A stretch of 64,000 nt of DNA from Prorocentrum cordatum (taxonomy: Eukaryota > Sar > Dinophyceae > Prorocentrales > Prorocentraceae), in the NCBI GenBank assembly GCA_963575745.1, contig CAUYUJ010021059.1, forward strand, positions 870,084 through 934,083, in the 5' to 3' direction. A program made the translations under genes and the position numbers. The notes beneath the pieces are model-generated. The model did no database searches and was not told where the DNA came from. It saw nothing but the letters and a program-made list of their open reading frames with translations. Shown here piece by piece: positions 50,375 to 60,028 of this stretch (position 1 is the first letter of the stretch; each line of letters begins with the position of its first letter).

Positions 50375-51205
50375 CTAGCCCGAGAAATAACTATAAGCCG
50401 TGGCGATCACCAAGCCCACAACTGGCATCGACATGGCGTTTCCCGTCGCCCTGACAGCGTCGGGGATGCGGGCGAGGCACGAGGGATCAAACCCTTGCAA
50501 CTGGAGGCGCTCAGCATCACTCAGATATCGCTGGAACGCGTCGGGATCACCCACTTTGAATATCCACAAGTGCCTATTCTTTGTTGTGAGCGTGGGCACC
50601 GCTCCGATGTGGAGCTCTGGCTTCCGAACTTTTCCAAACGACCTAGAAAGATCGCAGCACGCAATCGAGCCGTCGGGGACGTTGCGATTTCTGGCGAGCT
50701 CCTGGTACGAATTCAAGGTGCGCTTCTGGAGGTCCGTCAGCTGATGAAGCTGATGAGGAAGAGACGGGTCCAGGAACCTGACCAGATCAATGTGTGTCAA
50801 TTTCATATCGTTTGGATTCAACCTTAGACGTGTTTGAAACTTGCTCTTCTTGCGTCCACAAATGTACAAACGCACTCGTTTTTGCGGCAGTCCACAGAAT
50901 TGTGTCTTCATTGTCCAGTGCCACACGTCCCAATCATCTCCGAGATCACCCTTCATTAGGGAAATTACGTCTTGGAGATGCGAAGTGCCTCCCGTCTTGT
51001 CTGCGAGCCCCATCGCATTCTCAATCACGAAAATCTGTAACTTGGTATCACGGCGGCCAGCTTGATGAGTGATCAGCTCTATCGCCGTGGAAAAAGAAAC
51101 CGCATGCGGGTCGTCCCACATATGTTGTTTTCCCGTCCTGCTGAACGGCAAACACGAAGGGCCCGTCAGCACCATGTGGGCAGCTGGCAGTGTAGCCACG
51201 TCGAC
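50375..51205 (-). CDS. C5-cytosine DNA methyltransferase, 3' exon
   Basis: The open frame runs from 51,337, but the exon probably starts at the G of CCCAG|GTCGAC (51,205), an AG|G acceptor. Methyltransferase motifs in order: TGPSCLPFSRTG (motif IV, catalytic Cys; PSC where most enzymes have PPC), FVIENAMGL (motif VI; ENA for ENV), CGLPQKRVRLYICG (motif VIII), then RLQLQGF (motif IX region) and ATGNAMSMPVV (motif X). It would transfer methyl from S-adenosylmethionine to cytosine C5. Target specificity cannot be read. The AdoMet-binding motif I lies in an upstream exon (52,406-52,538). The stop at 50,375 follows motif X closely, so there is no extra C-terminal domain. Confidence 0.82.
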   Translation of the reverse strand, partial: VDVATLPAAHMVLTGPSCLPFSRTGKQHMWDDPHAVSFSTAIELITHQAGRRDTKLQIFVIENAMGLADKTGGTSHLQDVISLMKGDLGDDWDVWHWTMKTQFCGLPQKRVRLYICGRKKSKFQTRLRLNPNDMKLTHIDLVRFLDPSLPHQLHQLTDLQKRTLNSYQELARNRNVPDGSIACCDLSRSFGKVRKPELHIGAVPTLTTKNRHLWIFKVGDPDAFQRYLSDAERLQLQGFDPSCLARIPDAVRATGNAMSMPVVGLVIATAYSYFSG

Positions 51206-51490
51206 CTGGGAGACACCGCAACAAACACATCCGATGTGATGGGTGGGTGTAACGTTTTTACTACAGACGAACATCACACACAGGCAACACCAATTTTTAC
51301 GCGTGTTAGATCTCCTCGAGCGTCCTGGATATTGCATATTGACCCCTTTCTCCTCACGTGTGCTTTCCTACTCCTCCTCCCCCTCCTTGTCCTCCTCCTC
51401 CTCCACCTCCTCCTCCTACCCCTGCTTCTCCTTCCCCTTATACCCCACCCTCCTCCTTCTCCCCCTCCTTATGATCGTTCCCCTGCGGGC

Positions 51491-51616
51491 CGCGTTGAAG
51501 TCGAACGGTATGTTCACGGAGCCCACGTGCTGCAGCAGCGAGTCGTGCACCCAGTCGCAGCGGGCCTTGAGCGAGGGGTTGTTGTCGTAGCGGTGGCTCT
51601 CGATGTCCAGCCCCAG
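51491..51616 (-). CDS. C5-cytosine DNA methyltransferase, middle exon (candidate)
   Basis: 42 codons, phase 0 to phase 0, after a pyrimidine-rich acceptor (TCTCTGCACCCCCAG) and before a GC donor (GCG|GCCCGC). It encodes LGLDIESHRYDNNPSLKARC, then DSLLQHVGSVNIPFDFNA. The segment between motifs I and IV of such enzymes holds an acidic motif II and variable helices; DIESHRYD could serve. Its end phase matches the 3' exon. Composition and signals support it; homology does not reach certainty. Confidence 0.45.
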
Positions 51617-52231
51617 CTGGGGGTGCAGAGAAAGGGGGGAGGGGGGCAACTTGTTTTGCGGCGTCCGCGGGGCGGGTTCGGCGCTGTTAGACGTGGCTCC
51701 CGCCGCCAGTCTGCGACTCTTGCTCTTGGCAAACCGCCCGCGACCCGCCCAGCGATCCACCCCGCGACCGACCGAACCGATCGCGACCCAGCCCGCGACC
51801 CATCCGCGATTCGCTCGCGACCCTCCCCGCGACCCACCCGCGATTCACTCGCGACCTGACCCGCCTGCGACCTTGCCCAGCGCCTCCCCCCCATCACTCT
51901 TCTGAGCAAGCGGGGAGCGTTGGTTGGGAGGGGTCTTTGATGTCGTCGCCAGTCTTCTCTTGCTCCTCCTCCCTGATCATCCCTCCGCATCCCTCCTCCT
52001 CCTCCCTCCTTCTCCTCCTCCCTTGCCTCCTCCTCCTCCTCCTCCTCCTCCTCCTCCTCCTCCTCCTCCTCCCCCTCCTCTTCCTCCTCCTCCTCATCAT
52101 CCTCCTACCCCCTCGCCGTCGTTTCGCCCCGATCCCGCCTCGCCTTCACTATCCCCGTTTCGCCCTTCCGCCCCCCTTCCATCCGGGTGCCTTCCCTTCC
52201 TTTTCCCTCGCCCTACCCCTCTACGCACTAT

Positions 52232-52267
<36 letters not shown>

Positions 52268-52405
52268 GCTCTCTTCTTCTGTCCTCCTCCCTCCTCCTCC
52301 TCCTCCTCCTCCTCCTCCTCCTCCTCCTCCTCCGCCTCCCCCCTCCTCATCCTCCTCCTCGCCCTTTTAGTCCCACTCCTCGGAGTTGCAACTATTGTTG
52401 CCATC
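51617..52405. other. Probable methyltransferase intron with CTC and TA tracts
   Basis: Between the two upstream methyltransferase exons. Contains (CTC)n at about 51,960-52,090 and 52,280-52,335 and (TA)n at 52,232-52,262, plus GACCC/CGCGACC repeats at 51,735-51,875. Confidence 0.5.
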
Positions 52406-52538
52406 CGAGTTGTTTGAAAGCTGGCGTCTCCTCCCGAGCAGCCATGACCGCCGTCTCCAAGCCGCAGTACGGCGACAGCACCACGAGTTTGCCCTGCTCG
52501 GCAGCCTTGCCCGTCGCCAGGATCTTCGCGCCCACGTC
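52406..52538 (-). CDS. C5-cytosine DNA methyltransferase, exon with AdoMet motif I
   Basis: The minus frame reads DVGAKILATGKAAEQGKLVV, then LSPYCGLETAVMAAREETPAF, and stops at TAG (52,392) if unspliced. LSxFxGxxxAxxA is motif I of C5 methyltransferases; the CGLETA wording fits. The start may be the AG|G at CGAGAG|GAC. The end near CAACTCG|GATGG would use a GA donor, but phase does not match the middle exon, so the exact junction or an extra exon remains unresolved. The exon lies about 275 bp past the stop of the transposase-like gene on the same strand. Confidence 0.6.
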
Positions 52539-52812
52539 CTCTCGGGCGGCCGATGGTGCAGGGTCGGGCCAACGTTGCCCACGTTAAGAAAAGTGGCCCA
52601 GGTGATGCATCGCCAATGCGCCCCGAAACTTGATCCCATGCGTCACCGATGCGCCGTGACGAGGCCTCGACGGGGGGTGGGAACTGGAATGGGGGGCCCT
52701 CGAGAGATGCCAACGTGAGCGAGGACATTGATTTTGCCAGCGCGCCTATGCGTGCATGGTTCCAGTCCCGGGCACTGAAGAAAGGCTCATGGCAAGGTGT
52801 GCGAGGCCACAT

Positions 52813-53464
52813 TTATATAGCAGCCCACGCTGACGTTTCTTGCACGTATGGCAACAATCTAACGCGCTCGAATATCGAGCGCTCGAACGTGCACCTGTGC
52901 GAGGCAGATGCCACGCCAGCAAGGATTAAATTGAGGCCCTCGTCGAGGAATGTTGAGTACAGCCGTGGATTACCATACTCAGGAATCCTAGCTGTGAGGT
53001 GTACGAAGAGATGCGATTTGGGTAGGAACTCCTGCTCGGACTGATCCATTAGAACAAGGTGCCGTATACACAACTCCATCAATATTTTGCACTTGGGGCC
53101 AGGAATAAGTTTGTCATGATCTCGCAGAATATTCATGTATTCTATCAGCGACTTGCCTGCCTCATACAACTCATTTCCGAACTTCAGCACCATTCTATAT
53201 TCAAGAGCAAAGTCGGTAGCCCACCTCATGAGCACCCCTGTTTCCGCAGCTTTCGTTTTCATGACGTACACGTCCGAACTACCTCCGATCATCTTGGACG
53301 TTAGCTCACGCAACCGCATGTTGGGGTCGATGTTATTTCTGTTGCACCAGCTCTGGTAGTTGTTAAAGATACGCCGTACACTCAGACCCAACCTTGCTTG
53401 AATATCACCTGCACAATCAAATATATCTTCGTCGATGGCCGCCCAAATGACAGCGTGGCAAAAC
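52813..53464 (-). CDS. Transposase-like dinoflagellate family protein, exon 2
   Basis: The frame begins at the G of GCAAAG|GTTT (53,464), completing an Arg codon with exon 1, and reads FCHAVIWAAIDEDIFDCAGD, ARLGLSVRRIFNNY, then PKSHLFVHLTARIPEYGNPR, FLDEGLNLILAGVASASH and a TAA stop at 52,813. The PKxHLxxH...GNPRxxxTxLDExLN pattern is, to my recollection, the C-terminal part of a highly multiplied dinoflagellate family that includes the exon 1 motifs. The apparent start of the longest ATG-less frame (53,391) is internal. Confidence 0.6.
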
Positions 53465-53939
53465 CTTTGCAGGAGGTCGCAAACATGTTACGCCCCACCT
53501 TAAGGGCACCCCCTCTAGACCCCACTGGGTCCTGGATCGGAGAGGCCGCTTATGTTCTTGCTTGTTCGGTTGTACATCGGATCATCCGCTCCTCCTGTGT
53601 CCTCCTGCGTCCTCCTCCCCGCCCACCTTTCCCTCCCCTCCCCCTCCTCTCGTTTTCCCTCCCCTCCTCTCCTGGTTTCTTCCTCCTCTGCTTTCTTTTC
53701 CCTCCCCCTCGCCCCCGCTCCCCCCCAGCTTCGTCTCATGGGGGCGGGGCGATGGATTGGGGCGGAGGCCGCGGGCCACAACGACCGGCTGGCTGGGATC
53801 GGGGAGCGGGGGGGGTCAGCGGTAGACGAACGGTAGATTTTCGGTAGGTGCGCGGTAGATGTGCGGTTTGGGGAGGGGGTAGGAACGGGGGAAGGAAGAG
53901 GGAGGGAGAAAGGGGAGTGGTTTTATTGTACCCGTCGTC
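53465..53939 (-). other. GA-AG intron of the transposase-like gene
   Basis: 475 bases. The donor side reads TTTGCGAG|GACGACGG and the acceptor GCAAAG|GTTTT. Joining them keeps the frame and gives LYLGIFARFCHAVIW, a smooth continuation. GA donors and AG|G acceptors are known in dinoflagellates. A GT eight bases later (G|GTACAAT) is a possible alternative donor but leads to a frame with a stop. The intron is pyrimidine-rich on the plus strand. Confidence 0.55.
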
Positions 53940-55347
53940 CTCGCAAATATTCCGAGGTACAGCGTGTGCAGGGTGTCGATGTGCATGTCGTCGGGGCGAA
54001 TGCCGACGGATTCGTGAAACAATGGATTTCTGCGGTGCATTCGGTCGTTCAAGCGTGTGCCATCCCAGCGTTGCCTCCAGAATGTAGCTGTGAATCCCAG
54101 CGGCGCATTCTCGAAGCTCATCGTGTCAAATAATTCCCTGGAAGGTTCTAGCCTATCCAACTTTTGAAGATTCAATTCAGGACAGGCTGCCACGCATATA
54201 CGACCAAGTGCCTTGCGCCTCTTATCAGTAAAGAGTATGTCTAATACACGTGCTCGCTTAGCTTCAGTATCTATCAGAACTCGGATCTCGTGCCCATCGC
54301 AGTCAGCGTCGTATGAAAGTTTGTGTTCGCCCCAAACTCCCATGTCGTCCAGAGTCACGCCCACGAAGTCGAACAAATTTGTTTTGTTGGCGCTGCAAAA
54401 TAGACAGGGGAAGTTATGCGAGGACCATGTTGGGAACCCCAGGGTGTTGCAATACTCGCTCCAGTCTCCGCGGATCTGCGTGAGCACATAACGAGCTACA
54501 GGGGCATGACCAACGAGCTTCGCCGAAGGCGAGTCGGGGCCCCAATCGGATCCATCCCATTTTTTTTCAGGACGAACGCCATCAGCAGCAGCAGCAAACG
54601 ACCACCTCAAGTACTCCATCACGCCGTGAAGTGTGTCCCATCCACGGCACCCGCACTTACATAATTCTGCTTTGCGTAATACAACTGCAAGGTGTCTTTT
54701 CTGTGTGACCAGATTGAAAATTGTGAAACCGATCACTGAGTCGGCGCGACCAGCGCCGACGGTTCGTGTGAAACGAACGCCGTCTAGGTACAATGCCACG
54801 GGGAACACGTCCCGCGTGTCCCCCGCCCTCAATCTGCGCGGGTGCCGTCGAAACGTGGAGGCCCACTCCTCTGGGTCTGGCGGCTCTGGGCATCGGCCTT
54901 CATCTCTCAAAGTGTTCAGCTCAGCCTCGAGTAGCTCGTGGGGGGGAGCCACAGGGATATCTTTAGTTTGTCTCTGCCCTTTGATGTGCGCAGGTAGTCT
55001 AAGCACGTGGAGTTTTGGGGCGCTTTCTGACTGAGGTAACGCTGCCTTTAAGTGTGCACTGTATTTGCCCGTCTGCTTGCCTGGCGCCAGCGCGTAGGCC
55101 CGCAGATCGTCGTTATCCACCCCAGCTGTGACCGCAAAATGCGATAACATACTTTAGCGTCCATCTTCCCACTTGCGTAAAGACGCAAAAAATGTTCGCA
55201 CAACTGGATTCCTGCTTGAATTTTCGCCTCATGCAATTCGTGGTCAGCGTCGTCCCAACCTGAGGTCTCCCAGTCAGTGGAACCAGCACTACTACATCTT
55301 GGTCGAATCGGGTTTCTCTTGCACCTTTTGGCGGCAGGTGGGGGCAT
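53940..55347 (-). CDS. Transposase-like dinoflagellate family protein, exon 1
   Basis: ATG at 55,345-55,347 (MPPPAAKRCKRNP). The frame shifts by one base near 55,148, where KMDAKVCYR passes to MLSHFAVTAGV, so a base is missing or the gene is broken. Further on: FPVALYLDGVRFT, VIGFTIFNLVTQKRHLAVVL, the Cys-rich CKCGCRGWDTL, GDWSEYCNTLGFPTW, a second Cys pair FPCLFC, TATFWRQRW, and DDMHIDTLHTLYLGIF at the end. The paired Cys motifs suggest zinc binding, and the DxxHxxxLHxLYLG pattern recalls CACTA/Plavaka-type transposases. That assignment is inference; the family is common in dinoflagellate genomes but poorly characterised. Confidence 0.6.
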
Positions 55348-55424
55348 GCCGAGACATCTCGAGCACGTTAATTATGGCTACGGAGCGGAAGGGGGAGCGA
55401 CGGGGAGAACATGTGGAGGGCGGG

Positions 55425-55594
55425 TGTTTGGTATGGTGCTTGGCCACGGCTTGGTGTGGTGCATGGTATGGTGCTTGGCATGGTGCATGGTATGGTGCTT
55501 GGTATGGTGCATGGTATGGTATGGTGCTTGGTATGGTATGGTGCTAGGTATGGTGCATGGTATGGTGCGTGGTATGGTGCTTGGTGTTGTGCTA
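55425..55594 (+). repeat. GGTATGGTGCTT tandem repeat
   Basis: GGTATGGTGCxTGGTATGG units of 11-22 bp over about 160 bp. Confidence 0.9.
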
Positions 55595-55652
55595 GGACCG
55601 AGCTGGGAGAGACGAAACTACTTAAGTAGTTTCGTCTCTCCCAGTTCGGTCC
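55595..55652. repeat. 58-bp near-perfect palindrome
   Basis: Arms of 29 bp with no spacer, axis at CTTAAG (55,621-55,626): GGACCGAGCTGGGAGAGACG ... and its inverse ... CGTCTCTCCCAGTTCGGTCC, with a single mismatch (AGC against GTT-side). It separates two short tandem repeats. Confidence 0.95.
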
Positions 55653-55689
55653 TCGCTCGCACATGGGGCACGATCCGTGTCCGATTTAC

Positions 55690-55745
55690 CGCTTTGGGAT
55701 GGTTTGGGATGGTTTGGGATGATTTGGGATGGTTTGGGATAGTGC
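55690..55745 (+). repeat. GGGATGGTTT 10-bp repeat
   Basis: Five units of TTTGGGATGG with one variant. Confidence 0.9.
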
Positions 55746-55914
55746 GATGATGGCTCGCGCGCAGCCGAAAGCAGGGTGGGAATTCCTGCCAATCGGGGTC
55801 ATCAGCGGTGAACCTGAGCATGTCGGCCTGCCGATGCACCGACTTCACGATCCGCTGATGCATTTTTCTCGCCGACCTCGGCGATCTGCTCCGGGCGATG
55901 GCCCCATCCTTCGA

Positions 55915-56145
55915 AGGACGAGGAGGAGGAGGAGGCGGAGGAGGAAGACAAGGAGGAGGAGGAGGACAAGGAGGAGGAGGAGGAGGGGGAATATGATGAC
56001 GATGGTCATCGTGATGAGGATGGTGATGGTGCTGGTGTTGATGATGATGGTGATGATGACGATGATGATGATGATGAGAAGATCATACATGGGAGGAGGA
56101 GGAGGAGGAGGAGGAGGAGGAGACGGAGAAGGAGGAGGAGACGGA
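55915..56145 (+). repeat. (GGA)n and (GAT)n tract at duplication breakpoint
   Basis: AGGAGGAGG, then GATGGTGATG, then GGAGGAGGAG up to 56,145, where sequence homologous to 37,602 begins. Confidence 0.95.
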
Positions 56146-56734
56146 GAAGCTGGAGGCGGCAGAGCGCCGCGCCTCTTGCTGGGCCCTTGCTGCGCACATC
56201 TCTGGCGTGGCGAACAGGGCGGCCGACCTCGGCTCTCGCGATGCACAGTTTTCCGCCCGGTGGAATTCTGACGTTTTCCGCGCAGCTTGTGTGAAGGATT
56301 CGGTTTTCCACGACATCCTCTCTCGCACGGGCGTGTCTTTCACCTTGGATTTGTTTGCTGACAGGGCGGGTCTTACAGCCAAAGCCCCTTCTTGGCGTTC
56401 CCCTGAGCTGTCCGCCTTCGAAGCCACCCTGTCCGGTGAAATCATTTGGGCGCATCCGCCCAGAGAGCTGCTGAAAGCGACGCTTGAGTTTCTGAATTCG
56501 GCGTTGCGGAGCTCCGATCCACTTCAGATTGTGCTTCTCTGTCCAGAAGACGCAGGGGCCCCATGGTTCCGGCCGAAATTATTCCAGCTTTGGCATCGGG
56601 TGCGCTCGTGGCCTGCCGGTTCCGATTTATTCAGATTTCACTCGGGCTCTGCTTTCCGCAGCGGTCCGAAAACTGACTTGCCTTACTTGCTTCTTCAGAG
56701 CTGGGCGCCTAATCGGCGCAAGCGCAAACGCTAG
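56146..56734 (+). pseudogene. RNase H C-terminal part / methyltransferase-like tail, element 2 copy 2
   Basis: Starts in the RNase H domain (ANRAADLGSRD) and runs to the same NRRKRKR end and stop as copy 1 (38,190). The RT active site and most RNase H catalytic residues are lost through the breakpoint. Few changes from copy 1 are seen (for example GATGCACAG for GATGTACAG, Val to Ala). Confidence 0.85.
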
Positions 56735-56924
56735 AAAAATCATCTCAGTCACGCTGATGTTCTAATCGGTCCTGCCCTGGGAATGTCGCTGCATTCGGGC
56801 AGTCATGCCAACGCTGCCAGTCCTCGCAGCGTTTCCATCATCAGTCTCTAGCAACCCATAGCACTCCACGCGGGCGTCCTCGCCTGAGACATTTCCCAGT
56901 ATTCCGCCGGCGCTGCCTGTCGCC

Positions 56925-58199
56925 ATGGCCGACGCAGTCCAGGCAGCCATCGCCGCCGCGCTGGAGCCCGCCGGTGCGATCCACTCAGCCATCTTGGCTG
57001 AGATCGGGAAGGCGTTCGAGCAGGGCCAGCCAGGCGAGCTGGCCATCGCCGCCGGTGCTGCCGCCGCTGTCAACACGCACGCCTGCGCCTGCGTGGCCGC
57101 TGCTCTGAAGGACAAGGATTCCGAGGTTTACCAGCTGATCCAGTCCGAGTACGACCGGCGCGCTGACGAAACCTTCCCCTACAGGGCCAAACTGCGCCTG
57201 CTTACAGTCGCAGAGTGGGCTGCCGCCTGGCGCGATCTGGTTGTCGACTCGGACCAGGTTTCGTGGACCATGCAGGCGGTGGAGCACAACCCGGTCCTTG
57301 CCAACATCATGGCCCTTTCAGCAAGCAATCCCGCGAATTTGGAGCTTCAGGAGTTGAAGCGGGCTACAACGGCACGTTATGCGGCGAAGGTCTCTTGGAA
57401 GAAGCTGTGCCTGAGCACCCACGGCGGCTCCTGGGACAAGCTCAAGAATTTCCTCCTGGAGAAATCCGATTCGCCTCTCGAGAACGTGAAGGCGCTAGCC
57501 CGTTCGTTGCTCGTGCTGATCAACCTGATCGAACGCCGCTGCACTGTCGTGCAGTCGGCCAAGAAGAATGGCCCTGAGAAAGCTGCCGCCCAGAGGGCAG
57601 CGCTGATGGACACGATCTACCAGACGATCAAGCAATACAAGCGGCGCACGACCAAGACCAGTGCTTCGTCCACCCTTGAGCACGAGGTGCTGCTCCGGGA
57701 TTTTGCGCAGGACATCATCCTGGGCGAGGCGGCGGCGGCATTCGGGGGGCCAGTGTCACGTTCGCGTGAGGCGCCGGCTTCTTCGGGCACTCAGGCAGCT
57801 ACGTGTGACACTCCACCGCCGGCAAAGGTTCCCAGGCTCTCCGCCGCCTCCGATGGGCCGGCAGCCTCGGCCTCGCCAAACCCAAGTGGCGACAGGAAGC
57901 AGCTGGTGAACCGCCTGCTCCAGGAGCTCGTTGGTCTCGTGCAGAAAAAGACGCCCCCCGGCAAACTCCAGTCGTGGATTGACAAGCAGTACCAGGCGGA
58001 CGACAGCCGCAGCGCCATGACTGTGGTTCTGAGGGATCACGCTTGCAAGAACTGTCTGATGTCTGGAAAAGGCGTGGTCAAGCACACCCTGAAGCAGTGC
58101 CGAGAGATGAAGAATCTGTGCGTCTTGCCGTGCACCAAGTGCACGGCCTCCGGCAGGACCACCAACCTGCAACACTGGGTGGCGGAGTGCAAGCACTGA
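56925..58199 (+). CDS. Zinc-binding Gag-like ORF of element 2, copy 2 (intact)
   Basis: 424 residues from the ATG at 56,925. Because this copy lacks the 2-base insertion of copy 1, the Cys-rich tail is complete: CKNCLMSGKG, KQCREMKNLC, LPCTKCTASG and a final ECKH. The Cys spacing CxxC...C...C...CxxC...CxH suggests two zinc sites, unlike the CCHC knuckle of classical Gag. The N-terminal two thirds are helical. It lies between the RT/RNase H frame (190 bp upstream) and the recombinase (361 bp downstream). It could be Gag or an accessory factor of the recombinase; no homologue is known to me. Confidence 0.65.
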   Translation: MADAVQAAIAAALEPAGAIHSAILAEIGKAFEQGQPGELAIAAGAAAAVNTHACACVAAALKDKDSEVYQLIQSEYDRRADETFPYRAKLRLLTVAEWAAAWRDLVVDSDQVSWTMQAVEHNPVLANIMALSASNPANLELQELKRATTARYAAKVSWKKLCLSTHGGSWDKLKNFLLEKSDSPLENVKALARSLLVLINLIERRCTVVQSAKKNGPEKAAAQRAALMDTIYQTIKQYKRRTTKTSASSTLEHEVLLRDFAQDIILGEAAAAFGGPVSRSREAPASSGTQAATCDTPPPAKVPRLSAASDGPAASASPNPSGDRKQLVNRLLQELVGLVQKKTPPGKLQSWIDKQYQADDSRSAMTVVLRDHACKNCLMSGKGVVKHTLKQCREMKNLCVLPCTKCTASGRTTNLQHWVAECKH

Positions 58200-58537
58200 T
58201 TTCCGTCTTCCAGACCAGGCCCCGGCCCTGGCGGCTACCGTTGAGTACCTGGACGTAGCTGTTGCCAGGTCCCAGTCTCCTGCCTTCAGCAGCTTTCGTT
58301 GCGTATCTGGGCGTAGCTGCTAGGCGGCCGCGGACTGCGTTGCGCAGTCCGCGCAATCGTTTGCGAAACACCATTACGTGTGCCACTGACAGCGGTGCCG
58401 CGGCGTGTCGTGCCCAGCCCGCTTTGGCGATGAAAATTTTTCTTGCCTCTATGGGGTGTCCGCTCATGTCGCAGGCCCGGCTAGCCGAAGCTCGCCTTTC
58501 TGACAGTGGTGTCTGCCCACGCTACTTGAGCCTCTGT

Positions 58538-58559
58538 TCCGTAGCCACGTCGGCTCAAA
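58538..58559 (+). other. Spliced-leader-like relic before YR start, copy 2
   Basis: Same sequence as 39,996-40,017 (TCCGTAGCCA, CGTC, GGCTCAA, A), one base before the ATG at 58,561. It is inherited through the segmental duplication, so it is not independent support. Confidence 0.6.
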
Positions 58560-58560
58560 C

Positions 58561-59925
58561 ATGGAGGATTACGTTCACAGAAGCGATTTCGGAAAGAATG
58601 CCGCGGGATCCGCTGACAGCAGCGTCGCCCCCGTCCCCGCTGTTCCGAAAGAGCCAGCCCCTTTGATGAGGCCACGTGGTGCCCTTGCAGCGGGGCCCGC
58701 TCCACATTCTGCCCCGCCGCCAGGGCGTTCGCCGCAGGCGCCTGCTGTCGGCTCTCAGGGTCTTTTGGCTTTCTTGGCCAGTAGCCGTGCGGCGCAGGGC
58801 GGCCCGCTCGTGGCCCCCGACCGGTTGGGCGATCGGCGACTCCAAGGCCCGCGCCCAACCTTGCCCTTCCTGTCCGAAGACTGCGCGCCGGCCACGCTGG
58901 AGGCACGCCGGAAGGCAGCGGCGGACATCCACGCGTGCTTCAACGCGGCGTGGGAGGACAGCACCAGGACGCGCTACGACAACACGCTCCGCGGCGCGGT
59001 GAGCGGTGCGGAGTCGTCCACCCAGATGGCGCTTCTGCCTTGCGACAACGAAGTCAAGCTGATGTTGCTCTTCTCGGGGTTTCTCCGGCGCCCGTGGGGC
59101 TCAGTGTGCGCCGCCAAAGCTGCAGTCAGGGCTTGGCACCTCGAACGTGATTTGCTGCAGTCCTTCGAGGCCGCGTGGACCCCCCGAGCCTGGCATTTCT
59201 GGCGTGGTCTTAAGAAGCTGGCTGATCATTCGCTCCGCCGAGCGAAAAGACCGCTCTCGCTGTTGGAGATCACATCAGTGCAGCGGAGTCGCCTGGCACA
59301 GACTTCTGTCGCTGGCGTGAGGGATGCGGCCATGATAGCTTTGGCTTTTTTCGGCATCCGGCGCTTTGCGGAGCTGCAGGCGCTCCTGGTGTCTGACGTG
59401 GTGGACCAAGACACAGCGTTCCAGTTCAGGATCAGGAGGCAGAAGAACGATCCGTTCGGTGAAGGTCTGCTCGTCTGGGTGCCCGAGATCCAGGCTTTGG
59501 GGCCGCTGTGTCCGACGAAGTTGCTGCGGAGCTGGCTACGTCTACGAGCCGAGACGCGCGGGGACGTCGAGGGTTTTTTCTTCTGTGTGACAGGGGTGGC
59601 CGATCTCAAGCCTGTTTCCGCCGACACATTCCGGCGCATGCTCGCTCGTCACCTCAACGACGCACAGGTGGGCAGCCACTCCCTGCGGAAAGGCGGGGCG
59701 CAGTGGTGGAAGAACGCAGCGTCCCTGCCCGAAGAGCTTGTGCAGGGCCAGGGCGGCTGGTCTTCCATCGATGTGATGCGGAACTTCTACGCGAAGTTTT
59801 CCGCAGCAGCTAGGAAAGAGCGCCTGCTGGAAGCCGCCGCCCGTGCTGCGTGCTCGGTTGCACAGCCGTCTGCGAGCCGACCGGCGAATTTAGATGCATT
59901 GCCGGTCTGGCAACGTCCAATGTGA
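58561..59925 (+). CDS. Tyrosine recombinase of YR retroelement 2, copy 2
   Basis: 454 residues with all catalytic residues at the same places as copy 1 (Arg ~267, Lys ~295, HSLR 373-376, Trp ~400, Tyr ~410). After the Tyr helix the frame continues through SAAARKERLLEAAARAACSV to VWQRPM. This is probably the ancestral C terminus, as copy 1 differs only by a one-base change in this region. Few substitutions relative to copy 1 (for example Ala-Lys for Ala-Glu near residue 184). Confidence 0.87.
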   Translation: MEDYVHRSDFGKNAAGSADSSVAPVPAVPKEPAPLMRPRGALAAGPAPHSAPPPGRSPQAPAVGSQGLLAFLASSRAAQGGPLVAPDRLGDRRLQGPRPTLPFLSEDCAPATLEARRKAAADIHACFNAAWEDSTRTRYDNTLRGAVSGAESSTQMALLPCDNEVKLMLLFSGFLRRPWGSVCAAKAAVRAWHLERDLLQSFEAAWTPRAWHFWRGLKKLADHSLRRAKRPLSLLEITSVQRSRLAQTSVAGVRDAAMIALAFFGIRRFAELQALLVSDVVDQDTAFQFRIRRQKNDPFGEGLLVWVPEIQALGPLCPTKLLRSWLRLRAETRGDVEGFFFCVTGVADLKPVSADTFRRMLARHLNDAQVGSHSLRKGGAQWWKNAASLPEELVQGQGGWSSIDVMRNFYAKFSAAARKERLLEAAARAACSVAQPSASRPANLDALPVWQRPM

Positions 59926-60028
59926 TTCCTTTGTGCTGCGCAGTGAAAACATTGAGACGGCTTGGCATCCTGCGCTGGCGTCCCCGTCGGTCCACGCTTC
60001 GCGCCATCCTCCCGGACGTGTGCCTCGT

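Noticed and set aside
49579-50454. Glu-rich / Ser-Pro-rich ORFs
   Set aside because: Both strands of a (GGA)n tract read in different frames.
51735-51875. Regulatory tandem sites (CGCGACCC repeats)
   Set aside because: A short GC-rich repetition inside a probable intron; nothing ties it to a regulator.
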